NCBI GenBank assembly: GCA_033182465.1
Contig: CP137326.1
Location: forward strand, 1,240,001 to 1,304,000
Length of the DNA stretch: 64,000 bases
Direction: 5' to 3'
Source: Sanghuangporus weigelae
Lineage: Eukaryota; Basidiomycota; Agaricomycetes; Hymenochaetales; Hymenochaetaceae
Shown here: one piece after another, positions 44,764 through 56,249 of the stretch
Position numbering within the stretch: position 1 is the stretch's first letter
Layout: every line of letters starts with the position of its first letter
Made by a program: the position numbers and the translations under genes
Notes under the pieces: generated by a model
Seen by the model: the letters and a program-made list of their open reading frames with translations, nothing else
The model's database searches: none
Told to the model about the DNA's origin: nothing

Positions 44764-47700
44764 ATGGCTGACTACGAGAGGGACCCGGAGCCCATTCCTT
44801 TGAGCTCGTTTCAGAAGTTTAATGAGGCCGAATTGATCTTGACAAACTTATTATCAATTTCGCTAGCTGTTGACCCAACCCCGGAGGAGAATCGAGATGA
44901 GGAAAATTGGCTGAACGCCACAACGAAGATTGTAGTTTTCCCCTCGTTCCCTCGATAAATCTGGTCCTAATGCGAATCGCTCTCCGGCAGCTAGATGAAT
45001 ATCAAGAGCAAGCCAATCTGCTTGATCCTTACCTTGAAAGATTCGTCGTCCCGATTGTGCATGCCCTTCGTGATCATGTTCTTCAAGTCACCTCAGGCGA
45101 CGCTAGTTCCTTCTCGATGGTTCGCGTGAATCGGCTCGCATGGGCTTTGTATGGCTTCATTAAAGTGCGCGGTTATAAGACGATTGGTATTTTGGATTGT
45201 TATCGCGTCGTTTTTTCTTTGTTCTCAGCTGCTTATCTCAGTCAGGTTTTTCCCGCACGATGTATCGGACCTGCCTATGGTGATAAAATATGTGACTCAA
45301 GTGGAGCCAGTGAAGGAAGTATACTCCTGGACTCTTCGATACATCATGATGCTTTGGCTCTCGCTGGTATGCATGTTGCCCTTTGACCTTGCACAGTTCG
45401 ATGAAGGTTACTCGACGGCGAGCTGTCTTGAGAACATTGGCAAATCTGAATTAAAAAAATCAGGCCTTGAAAGAGATGGTGCCGCCTTGCTGTTATCCAA
45501 ACTCTATATGAGGTAAGAGAGCGTCTTCCCCTCGCGTGCTTATTAACTTCTTTGTTAGGAAGGACACAACCGCCCTCCTGGCTTCGTTTCTGGAGTCGAT
45601 CCAAGCTGCCCTTCAAGGATCACCAAATGTGCTCGAGGTATCCCACGTACTTGTTTCTTTCATCGTCAAGCTTATCTTGCAATCGTCTAGATTATCGGCT
45701 CTCTGAGAGTGCTCGCCGATATCGGAAAATCAGCACCTCTTGAATTACTACGTCCTCATATCACTCGTATTCAAGATCTGATCAGCGAAATAGCTTGCGT
45801 CGAGTCTCTCTCCCAAAATACTGTCATAAGGAAGCTCAGAGCGAAATGTATCTCGCGAATAGCAGTTCGTCTACTTCCCACGCGACCTAGAAGAATTCGC
45901 TTAATAGGTGCTTCCATTTTCCTACTCGTCGAACGCTTTGCTTACAGGGCCAGTACAGCGAAAAATCTCGATTCGAGAGCAATGAAAGACGATAAGCCTG
46001 AGACTGATGAAGAAGTTGAGGAGCCAGATGTTCCTGAAGAGGTCGAGCATGCTCTCGGAGAACTCTTTGAATTAATGCAGGATAAGGTACAGCTACGTTC
46101 ATGCCTGGTTTTCCTGGTTTTATCGAGTATGATACATTTACCAAGGATACTTCTGTTCGATGGTCATCTGCGAAAGGCATAGCAAACATCTCGGAACGAC
46201 TACCTGCCTCTTTCATCGACGAGATTATGGACAACATTTTCGGCCATTACGCTGTCTACGGACTTGATATCGCCCCTTCGGAACTTCCTTCCACTGCAGA
46301 ACATTCCTGGCACGGAGCAACGCTTGCTTGCGCCGAAATGGCTCGAAGGAATCTGATCTCAGACAGTAGGCTGCCAGATGTCTTACTGTGGGCCAGAAAA
46401 GTGTGTTTGTTCTCTGAATTTCAGTGTGAGTTCAATTGATGCTCTCCATCAGGCTTTGGCCTTCGATGTGCAGAAGGGATCGTTCTCCGTCGGATCAAAT
46501 GTACGGGACTCCGCGGCATACGTCCTTTGGTCCCTTGCTCGGACGCGAAATCATCAGAGCCTAGAGCAGTACGCTATCGACTTGGCGCGGGACCTTGTGA
46601 CTGTAGCATTATTCGACCGTGAAGTGCATGTTCGCAGAGCTGCTAGTGCGACATTCCAAGAGAATGTCGGCCGTATGGTGACTTTCTCCGCGTTGAAATA
46701 CTTCGTACGCACGCTGAGATAATATTATCCTTCGCAGAATTTGTTTCCACACGGCATACCGATACTTAGTCTCATTGATTTTTATTCGGTCGGAATTCGA
46801 CGGCATTCCTTCATGGATACTGCGCCGAAGGTTTATCGGTGCGTGTCCATCTATACTAACGCAGCACTATTCTGCTGACAATAGTTCAAGTTACAATGAA
46901 TATCAAGAAGCTATCCTCCAGCACTTATTGCGAACAAGTCTTAAACATTGGGATGAGGCGATGCGTCGTCTGGGAGCACAAGCTCTAAAGGCAGTCTGTG
47001 AAACAGATATTCAACATAATATTCCCAGAGTGGTGGATACCCTGAAGACATTGCTGCTCTCCGTGGATCCGAAAGACGTGCACGGGGCTCTTTTAGCACT
47101 CAGTGAACTCGCGGGCGCAATCAGCAACTCTGATGCTCAGGGTTTCATGCACCATGACAAACAAAAGGTAAAAATTTATTTTTGAGCCATTATGTGATAC
47201 TGATAAGACAACGGAAGATTTTCCGTCTCATTGACTCTGTACCTTCCACGATGGTGTTATCCACGCGTAATCATCTGATCACGGAAGCTGCATGTTATCT
47301 CATTGCAAACTCCATGTCTGCAACGGATTCTAATAATTTGCATGACTTATCGACTGAACCATTTTGGAGGACAATAATCTTCCATGGATTGAAAAGTAGA
47401 AATGGTGGCGTTCAAGAGGCTGCTGCTGCTGCAATGGGCTCTCTGAGTCGACTAAGGGATTGTTCTGAAGATTGTAAAAGGCGAGTGGCTATACTCGAAC
47501 AAGGTTATCCCGTTTATTCATGCAGGCTAATTTGCAGACTAATCAAAGAATTCAAAAGAAGCTCTGGGATCATACAGCAAAGCCTGACTCGTGTACTTAG
47601 AGTGTTCGATTACGTGTCACATAGGAATGGAATTGATGTCGCCATGCCCTGCTTGCTTGATGTTGTTGATCCTAAGGTGTGAACGATTTTTTAATTGCTA

Positions 47701-49274
47701 CTGCTCAAGCTCTGAGAAGTATTTAGTCACCAGGATATTTCAGAGACGTGGAGGCTCGCCGCAATGCGTATACGTCCATGGCGGCAATTGTGGATCGTGT
47801 CGCAGAGCGACTGGATGACTGTGAGTCTCGACCATTAGGGAGATATTCTCGCTACCACTGATCTTATCATTCTTAGACATTTCATCTGATATGATGAACA
47901 ATATATGGAAAGCCTTCTTCGTCGGCGTTGAAGATTACACAGTCAATGAAAGAGGGGATGTAGGATCCTGGGTCCGATTATCATGCATACAAGGATTTTG
48001 TTGCATGCTGGAAGCGTTGGTCAATTCAGCGCGGTCGTCAAAGAAGCAACTCACTCGGACTTGGGTTGAAAGCTCCGTAACCTTCTCCAAGTATCTTCCC
48101 CTCGACGTATACCATAAAGCGATCGGAATGATCCTCAAACAAGGTGTGGAAAGGTTGGATAACGTCCGCCAATGTGTTGGGAGGTTCTTTCCGCGTCTTC
48201 TCACACTCGATCCTCCTTCTTTTGAACGCGGAGAAGACTGGAGCATTCGAGGTAGAGATTTCTTCTCTGATCTCCTCGTAGACTCCGGATCATCGGGCTG
48301 GAACGACGGTGCTTGGCTTTATCCGAAAGCAGTCCGTTTCTTGGAAATTAGAAAATATCGCGATCCTACTCTCAGAGGTCTTCTCTTAAGCGTTGGTAGC
48401 AGGACGAGTAGTACGGTGGGTTGCGCTATTCAACGCCAGAACTTAATCACTTAATCTGCGTTCCAGCAACAACTTGCATCAATGGCCATGCTCGCTTACG
48501 CTCGCAATTTGCCATTTGGTTCAAAACGAGTTAATCTGTCCACTACCGATGATCATGAGCTGAATGACATCTATACCCTCATTTCCGACATACTCGCGAT
48601 TGCACATGAGAATCCAAAATTTAATAATACAGTCATTCCGGCGTTGCATCTTTTCAGTGTCATGCTGGAAGGGGACGTCTTCTCGGTCCCGATAGATCAA
48701 GTGGGAGAGCCTTTTCTTGACTTGTGAGTAAATATCTGTGTTACAGGCATTAGCTCACTGCATGGGCTTGTAGGCTTACAGAGATCTTGGAATTAGCAAG
48801 TAGGAATGTAGAACGATTGCAGAGCATGCAAAGGATAGACGAATCAATGAGAATGTGCGTTACGTCTACTATGTAACTCTACATTGTGTGTACGCTGCTA
48901 CTTCGAAACTAACAATCCTTCTAGTGTCGTCAATATGCTCGGACTGGGATCTAGCATCCTCAGGAAACGAGCGATTGCGAAACTAGAATGCTTTCTTTTG
49001 CATCCTTTCCCGAAGGTGAGTTGCGAACTATCGCATTTCCAAACGTACGGGCTGATCTCCGGAATGCGAGATCCGGACTGATACCGCAGAAGCTCTATAC
49101 GTTGCACTCCAGACGAAAGACATTGAGTTTGAAGCGGAAGCCGAACAAATATTATTAGAAACGGAATGGTCAGTTGCACTAGCCACGTCTACCAATCCTT
49201 GTTTCTGACGTCATAGTTCAAAGGTCAACTGGAGATATAGCATCGCTTCGTGTTCCAGCGAAAAGCTTTCTTGA
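44764..49274 (+). CDS. Tubulin-folding cofactor D (TBCD)
   Basis: A long, all-helical HEAT/ARM-type protein cut by over ten introns. Family landmarks in order are LDEYQEQANLLDPYLERFV, RLAWALYGFIKVRGYKTI, FFPHDVSDLPMVI, YIMMLWLSLVCMLPFDL, SGLERDGAALLLSKLYMR, RVLADIGKSAPLELL, VRWSSAKGIANISERLP, SWHGATLACAEMARRNLI, GSNVRDSAAYVLWSLAR and RRAASATFQENVGR. These are hallmarks of cofactor D, which takes beta-tubulin from cofactor A or CCT and builds the supercomplex that joins it to alpha-tubulin. The C-terminal end is less sure: I end at a stop at 49274 after EAEQILLETE; splice choice in the last exons may move it. The next gene's start lies at 49585. Confidence 0.85.
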
Positions 49275-49584
49275 TTGTTTCTCATCCCAATAGACATGCA
49301 TGCAGGTCTCTCGCTTCTATCCTTCATCGATTTGCTTGCGAGAGAAACCATGAGGTTAAGAAACATCGGCTATCTCACTTTATTAGAGTCAACTCTGGTG
49401 AGATATACGTAATTTCTAGTTGTTAGAGCATATTTGTCCGCATGTGATCAAACCGGGCCGAATACTGGTTCTTTTCCTATTATTTCAGCACATAAACAGG
49501 CATCGTTGAGCCATGTGATGAAACTGCCCTCGTATCGCGATATTTAAAAGCACTGCTCGACATGAAGGATGGAAGACCGACGCC
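49275..49584. other. Intergenic / GH28 promoter, or last TBCD exon
   Basis: 310 bp between the chosen TBCD stop and the GH28 start. It may hide one more TBCD exon; otherwise no gene is seen. Confidence 0.3.
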
Positions 49585-51739
49585 ATGGATCTGCTTTGGT
49601 TTGTCTGTTTTTTCGTTGGTTGCTCATTTCTTGTTAGCGGAGGAGCCGCAGCTCGTACTTGCACAGTCTCTCCGCTCGGCGAGGGAAAGGATGATACCGC
49701 TCAGGTATATTGTCTTTCAGTGCTTCGTGTTTCGGACTCTTATGTGCCTATAATAGATACTTAATGCCATCCAAGATTGCGGGAAGAACGGACGAGTCAT
49801 ACTGGCGCATGGATCATTCAATATAACAAAGTTTGTTCATAATGGCAATTGAATTCATACTTACGGAGTCCTCGTAGAAAAATGACATGGGAGCTGGAAA
49901 ACTCACGGGTTGATTTGTACGGAGTGCTGAACGTGAATATCGACTCGGTGATACTATGTAGCAACACTACAGACTTACAAGATTCGCAGTTCGTACCTGA
50001 CATAGATTACTGGCTCGATGAAACCAATACGTATCGCGTAGTCTTTATCCAGGTACGCTAGGACGTGCAACATATATGTCATTATTGAGATTTGAGTCCG
50101 ACATCTTTGGAATAGAGTCAATCCTCCTGGTTTGTCGTTACCGGGAGAGACTTTGAAGTTGACGCTCACAACCAGGGCGGAATCAACGGTAATGGACAGG
50201 TTAGCGGCCAATCAATTGATGTCTTTCTTATAGCAGAATAACCTGTCCCTTTGTAGCCTTGGTGGGAGTATTTCCAGAACCACACGCGAGAAGACGGTGA
50301 TGGCCGACCAATATCCTTGACTCTCCATGATGTTCAGCGCGGTGTCATCAGAAACTTCCGTATCCAGTCGCCTCCCTTCTGGTGCAATACGGTCGCAGAC
50401 TCACGCAACGTCATTTACGATGGTATGACGTGCAACGCAACGAATTCAAACCCCGCGTACTTTGGTCAGAAGTGAGTCGATAGAAAAAACTCCTCACTCA
50501 ACTGATGCTCATTCATCTCTATAGCATCGTCCCAAATACTGATGGTATGAGAAACAAAAGAGGAGTCATACTCGACTTCTGATGTGTCTGAGAACAGGCA
50601 TTGATACCTACCGAAGTGATCATGTATCACTCAAGAACTGGGATGTGAGTCACTGTTCACCCTCCAGGAAGAGATTAGGCTCGCTCATTTCGCTGTAATA
50701 GGTCACCTGCGGAGATGACTGCCTCGCTATTAAAGGCGTAAGTAGTAAAACTTTGTAAATGGGATCCACCATCTAAACGTGGCCAGCAGAACTCGACTAA
50801 CATCGTCGCGCAAGGAATTACCTGTCGAGGAGGCAACGGGATCGCATTTGGTTCTCTCGGACAATATGTTCAATTTGTAAGTCACCTTGTTGTGACCTCC
50901 ACAAGCCCGCGATTGACCCGTCTCTTCCAGAATGACATCGTACAGAACGTGCTTTTTGAAGATCTGACTGTAAGGAATCATTACAATCCATTGTATGAAT
51001 CAGGGACAGATATCATTGCACCAGCTCATCCGTCTCAACTCGAGTATCCAGCCTAATATGAGATGGGGCGTGAGTACTTGTAAGGTGTAAAAAAACAGCC
51101 AAGTTTCTACATAATTTGCAGGTATACTTCAAGTCATGGTCAGGAACCGTGAATGGCGAGCCTCCAACAGGTGGAGGGGGAGGGGGAGGTGAGCTATGCT
51201 TCCATGAATTAGCATTCTTCGAGGCTGAATTGATGCGTCCGTTAGGTTTTGTCAATAACGTCCTGGCACGCCGTGCAACGTTAGATGATGTTGATGCTCC
51301 CGTAGCCTTGTATCAAACAAACGGAGCGCATTCGTGAGAGATTCACCCATTGGGAGACTAGTGAAAGGTTCCTGACTGCAGTAAAGAGGAGACACTCCTT
51401 CATTCTTGCAGTTTGGTGATCTGTCGTTCGAGGATTGGTCGGGCAATGCGGCGAGCAATACCCGTGCGTATGGGTGTCATTCTACTATGGTCTTACACTC
51501 ATAAACATGGATATGATTTAGTCGTGGATATCAGTTGCAGTGCAAACGCTCCATGTCCCAACATTACGTTTGAGAAGTTTGATGTTTTGCCTCCTAACGG
51601 TACCTCGCCAAGCTTCGTTTGTATTAATGTCGAAAGTGAGAGTGGACTTCCAGGTAAGTCCGATAGCGTTACCGACGAGAAACGTAACGTCTAAAAAACT
51701 TCCTTCTCAGGGCCGTGCAATGCGACAGGAAATCCATGA
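49585..51739 (+). CDS. Secreted GH28 exo-acting pectinase (rhamnogalacturonase-like)
   Basis: Exon 1 gives a signal peptide (MDLLWFVCFFVGCSFLVSGG) and RTCTVSPLGEGKDDTAQ; exon 2 continues ILNAIQDCGKNGRVI with GSFNIT. Then MTWELENSRVDLYGVL, FVPDIDYWLDETNTYRV, WFVVTGRDFEVDAHNQGG, and the GH28 beta-helix: PPFWCNTVADS, motif NTDGIDTY, motif GDDCLAIKG, then RGGNGIAFGSLGQY and VYFKSWSGT. The catalytic Asp residues of NTD and DD are present. Where endo-polygalacturonases have GHG and RIK, this protein has GNG and YFK, as in exo-acting and rhamnogalacturonan-type GH28 enzymes. An uninterrupted Gly run (about eight) near 51170-51200 precedes FVNNVLARRATLDDVDAPV. It ends PGPCNATGNP at 51739. At least ten introns. 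Confidence 0.87.
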
Positions 51740-52826
51740 GTTCGGTTCGATAATTCAGGTGGATACTCTTGTATATATACACAAGCAAGATTGTCACGAA
51801 TAACCGTGCGAACTATTGGTGTATATACATAGCCAAGGCGAACTGAGCTGAGAATCGTGGACCTCATCCTTGACGTGACTCCTTTCTTCCCTTAACCCGC
51901 CACAGAGGAAAACTTCATCTGCAGCAATATAGTTGCAGCGGTCGGCGATCTTTGCTAAAGGTAAAATGCTAATCAAGATCGTCGCGCCACAAAATATGGT
52001 ATGGACAACCGAGCCTCAGGATATTGATTCAAGACATCAAACATACCAGTGCCACGGTACCGTACCCTCAGACAAGCTAAAAAGGGAATTCTCATGCTAA
52101 GAAGTTTCCTTGATGAGAAGAACCTGAGTAAAGTATAAATACGGAAACAACGTCGAAGTCGGATATCTCCACTCATTTCGTCTCAGGCAAGATGTACAAA
52201 AACATGAAAGGATCACCAAAGCATAGCATGACGACGCACGATCTAATTCGTTCTCTGTCACCAAACATGATGAAAACTTGAGTTCCTAAGTCACCCGAGA
52301 AAACGTCAGATCTTTACGATTTGACTGCACAAGAACCTCGAAGATTCTGGTCTAGAAAGGAGATGTCATATTTTCTATTACCGTCGCAGGTGCTTGGTTC
52401 GATCACCCGATTAAGAGGTGTCAGAGTTGCAAGCACATGTGGCTACCACGCTTTGCAGTACCATGACCCAAGGACTCCCCTGACGTGGCTTGGACCACAA
52501 TACTGAGGCCGCCTAACTTAGCATATCGAGGATAAACCGCTGTAGATACGGTTGGACGATAGACAATCTGCGGGGAATCAGACAAAGAAGGTAAGTGCCT
52601 AGAGAACACTTGAGCTTTTCCTGAGGTTGCCTAATTGTATACGGTGTGTTCAGCCATGGTGATCTGAGCCTGATGCACGCCACGTAGGGTGCGCTGTTCT
52701 TGACCTTTACCAGGGAAAGCGGAGAAATGGTCTATGCTACCTGTACTGAATTAGCGGACAGGAAAAGAAATATTGAGTACATACAGATGTGAATTTGAAA
52801 GGTGGAATTCAGAAGCTGAGCTCACA

Positions 52827-53322
52827 TTACAGGAAGTGTCTTTCATATACGTATAGGGAGTAGAAGTCCATATGGAGAGATGAGCCGAGAGCGTGAGAGC
52901 CCCATGACTCAAAGGCACGTAAATAGTACTGGATCAAAGAATTCGCAACATCTTGAAGGTCGTGCTGGCCTTCCCGACCTTGTCGGTCAACGCCGAGATG
53001 AACGGGAGTCGTTGTCATATTGAGTAACATGGCGTCATATGTATGCCATGAAATACTAAGGCAAAACTCAGGCATGTCGTGGAGACAAACAATATAACCG
53101 CGGCCAGATATGAATGATGATCGGAGGATCTTATTGTAGAAAAGACATCGGCCGGCAGCCATCCAACTTCCTGTTCGTATACTGAAGAGTGCTAGAACGT
53201 AGCACACAATGCACGAACTGCGGATATACTTTAGCAGGTACGGCATTGGAAGGATGAGCCGCCTTCCCCAGCGAAGATGCGGACTCGTCGGACGTCCCAC
53301 TAGACGCAAGATCACCAACCAA
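52827..53322 (-). CDS. Hypothetical frame, possibly coding
   Basis: An open frame of 163 codons overlaps another of 63 codons with plausible amino-terminal composition (SNAVPAKVYPQFVHCVL). The larger frame includes ISWHTYDAMLLNMTTTPV and LIQYYLRAFESWGSHALG. No family is recognised and no splice pattern is clear. It could be chance or a remnant. Confidence 0.2.
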
Positions 53323-53824
53323 TGGGGGCCACCATTATAGGATCACACGACACCAAGTTCAACGAAGAAGCAAGTTTTCTGCGAGATATCGGATAGAAAT
53401 CGCGCAACAGTTTCAACAGAGTCTAGACTTCGTGAAGAAACCGCTCCTGAGTTGGGCGCAACAAAGCTATTGAACTGAATACAAAGTTCATCAAAATCGG
53501 CCTTTCAACGTACGTAGCTGTAGTAGACCGCCAAATTTCGATCCCACAGCGCGGGCGATGGAATTACTGCGCTCCATGCTCCGTCACAGATCCTAAAAGC
53601 GGATTCTTTGGGGGTGAGGACCAAATCGTCGGATTTTTTGTGAAGTTTCGACAGTGCTTTCTTAGCCAGCGAGGCTACCCACCCTGGTTGTAATGCACTG
53701 GCGAGTAATGGTTCGCTTCACTTTGACCGAGGCGAGGTGAAGAAAGCAGAACGGCCCGGGTTTAGTTTTCCCGAAGTGGTCTAGACTGTATGGACCCTGA
53801 GGGCTGTGTCGTGGCTGTGTACCT

Positions 53825-54028
53825 TCAGAATCGGAGATCGACCCCGGCAAATAACACAAACAAACAAACAAACAAACAATTGATCGCCAAGAAAATTGCG
53901 TTATCTTTCCTTTCTTTACCTGCGACGACGACAACGGCCAGCACTGCGCCAACCACTGTAAGACGTCGCCGATTGCTGTGCCACAAATAGTCTTGTAGAA
54001 TCTTCTGCTCTTGATCAAGATTCATCAT
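53825..54028 (-). CDS. Possible small membrane protein
   Basis: A short frame starting MMNLDQEQKILQDYLWHSNRR followed by a hydrophobic helix (LTVVGAVLAVVVVAG) and an intron-like GTAAAG. The polar start and single helix look like a small membrane protein, but no family is known to me and the 3' exon is unclear. It lies 270 bp from the divergent zf-HIT gene. Confidence 0.3.
   Translation of the reverse strand: MMNLDQEQKILQDYLWHSNRRRLTVVGAVLAVVVVAGKERKDNAIFLAINCLFVCLFVLFAGVDLRF
53855..53880. repeat. (CAAA)n microsatellite
   Basis: Five to six units of CAAA in a row, lying inside a possible intron of the short minus-strand frame. Confidence 0.8.
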
Positions 54029-54298
54029 CTCTGGCGACTAGAGTTCCGGGTTTCCCACCGGTGTGCTGTGCTTCGCGCTGAATTGAATTGCGTGTCGTGT
54101 GACACCAAATTGCTCACCTATTGCACTCCTTACAACTCTGAATCCGTTTCTTTTCTGAGGTAGCCGCGATTCAGATAAAAGGTGGATGACCCCCTCGACC
54201 CTTGACCTACGTCAGATCAACGAACGTGCCTTCATAATCCCCTCCTCGCGCTACTATCCAGTGACCTTCCTGGAACCTGCCTAACTCAAGTACCCCGC

Positions 54299-55702
54299 AT
54301 GACGCCAGACTCTTGCTCACGCGAGCTATCGGATGGCCTTCGCGTCATTGACGCAAGCTACCGATCTCGCTCAGATCTTTCCAGGTTGACATCGCTGGTG
54401 AGTATTCATTGCTTTATAAAATCTGCAGAGTTCGTTACCGATGCTCACTCGCTGCACCCCGAACGCTTCTTCCATTATGTATTTTTCAACGATGTACGAA
54501 TGCCAGACATCCTCCTCCTCTTCGTCTTCTCTTTCGGGTGTAACAACGCCTCTGGATGGCGTCCCGCCCAAGCTTGTTCAGTTCCCGAAATCCTTATCTT
54601 CGAAGGCTGGCTTGACTAGCTCAGACTCTAGTTTGTCGTCGCTCGACAGACATCGAACCTGTAGCCTTTCATTCTCCAAGTCACCGCTATCATCGGCGCA
54701 GAGGTCCATCAAGCTATCACTGGGATCTGTAAAAGCTACCCCAATCCCTGCAATTCCTAGCGCTCCGGAGGAGCACTCCCCACTCGGGGCATTCAGTCTC
54801 ACGAGCTCAGCCGAGGGTCATCTTCGGTCCTTGGTCGCCAGAATCGCTTCTCCGCGCACATCTTCCAAATTCACCGACACAACACCGCAGAAACAGAGAC
54901 CCTCAAAACGCGAGCGTGCATCTTCACTGCGTTCCTTCCCTGTGCCTTGGGCTTCCATTTCAGATATCGAGGAAGAAGAAGAAGAGACGTTCTGGCCTCG
55001 TCAGCGCTCTGCGGCACGTCACGATGATGTGCCTTCTATCAGTCGCAGTCCTTCCCCACCAAAATCATCTGACACTGAGACTCGGGGCTATTCAGACCGG
55101 CGATCCCGTTTTGCTTCGGTTCGTTCGGTGACCGTTCCGAAGGCAGAGACACATTCAAGGTTGAGAAAACCGGGGCACGTCCGTGCCAACTCATACGCCG
55201 GCCCATCGGCACCACAACCTCGCGCAGTGTCAAATCTACGCTTAGCAGAGGCAGGACAAAGTTCAGCAGCATCAGATTCTTCCGTTCCTCGGGCGTTTCT
55301 GCGGTTATCGATGAAGAATAAGGGTAAGGCCGCATCTCGGTCCCCTCCTCCGCGCGGGCATTCCTCCATACAGCCCAAGGAGAAACAGAAACTCTTGACG
55401 CTTGATCCTGCTCTCGCAGCCGTGGAGAGCGCGTCGCGCCTTCGCGCGAAATGCGTTTGTGTGGTGTGCGGAAAACTCGGGGTCGATTATCCTCGCTGTC
55501 CGCGTTGTTGTGCTACCTGGTTCGTTCTTTCTCGATGCTCAGTGTTTATATCTAAGAGTTCCTTCTCATCGTTCCTATTTTAAGGTGTTCGCGGGAATGT
55601 CGCGTATCTGACGCGCCAGCAGGCTCGGCACGACACTCGTGTAATGGAAAAAGTAACGGGAAGATTCCCATTGGCGCTAGTCCGCTGAGAGTCGCTGCTT
55701 GA
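54299..55702 (+). CDS. Ser-rich protein with C-terminal zf-HIT-like finger
   Basis: Most of the ~430 residues are Ser/Pro/Arg-rich and probably disordered, with short acidic patches (DIEEEEEETFW). The C-terminus has a tight Cys cluster: CVVCGKLG, YPRCPRCCATW and, after an intron, CSRECRV and HSC. The order CX2C, CX2C, CSX3C, HXC follows the HIT-type zinc finger found in chromatin remodeler and snoRNP assembly proteins. Exon 1 (ATG 54299) ends SRLTSL and joins in frame to SSLPMLTRC across a short intron. Which HIT protein it is cannot be told; outside the finger it resembles no family I know. Nuclear role is inference. Confidence 0.65.
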
Positions 55703-56249
55703 TCATTTGTTATTATCATATTTTTTGGATCATATCAGCGCATCTCGTTTATACCATGCTGGTCATTGCATCATCTACTTTTTCTCTTTCTACCATTCAT
55801 ACATGTCTACGTCCCGGTTATGTTGTTATGTTGTTGTGTAGTACTCACCAATCAGTAGGGTAGCAAGGACCCCTAGCAATATTCTTATCCAGATTCCAAA
55901 CTTCTAGATACGCATTTTCACAGGCGCTTCGCGCCCTTTTCATATCTTCCGGAAAACCTCAGGCATGAAGAGCTAAAATTTGGAAATCTGTATCCGGATT
56001 CCGATGAGACATCTATCGGGATTGCTGGGGGAAATTTATTACGACGCCGAATATTCGTATACATTTACTTATCATGAGAACAGGCATTATGATCGAATGC
56101 GTGTAAATGAAGCCAGAGACGTCCTTGCTCCATCCTTCAGATGCTCTCATGAGATTCAAAGATACGGAGTAAAACCTCCTTTGCAAGTCATGCGAATGAT
56201 GATGATGATGATGCTGACGATGATGCGTCGCATACGGAGGATACGGGAA
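55703..56249. other. Intergenic region between convergent genes
   Basis: AT-rich 3' flanks of the zf-HIT-like gene and BUD22. It contains a (GAT)n run at about 56195-56213. No gene seen. Confidence 0.4.
56195..56213. repeat. (ATG/GAT)n microsatellite
   Basis: About six consecutive GAT units followed by imperfect ones. Confidence 0.8.

Larger units (their letters stand above)
51740..54298. other. Gene-poor 2.5-kb stretch
   Basis: No confident gene. It holds a minus-strand frame at 52827-53322 and a short one at 53825-54028 (both listed), a (CAAA)n tract near 53855-53880, and otherwise only short frames on both strands. No terminal repeats or coding traces of a transposon were seen. Confidence 0.4.

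Noticed and set aside
49585-49850. Reading the exons near 49.6-49.85 kb as the end of tubulin cofactor D
   Set aside because: They spell a signal peptide and the GH28 N-terminus (CGKNGRVI, GSFNIT), so they belong to the next gene.
53131-53322. A second overlapping minus-strand frame as a confident gene
   Set aside because: No family, no clear splice signals and no supporting neighbour; kept only as part of a low-confidence entry.
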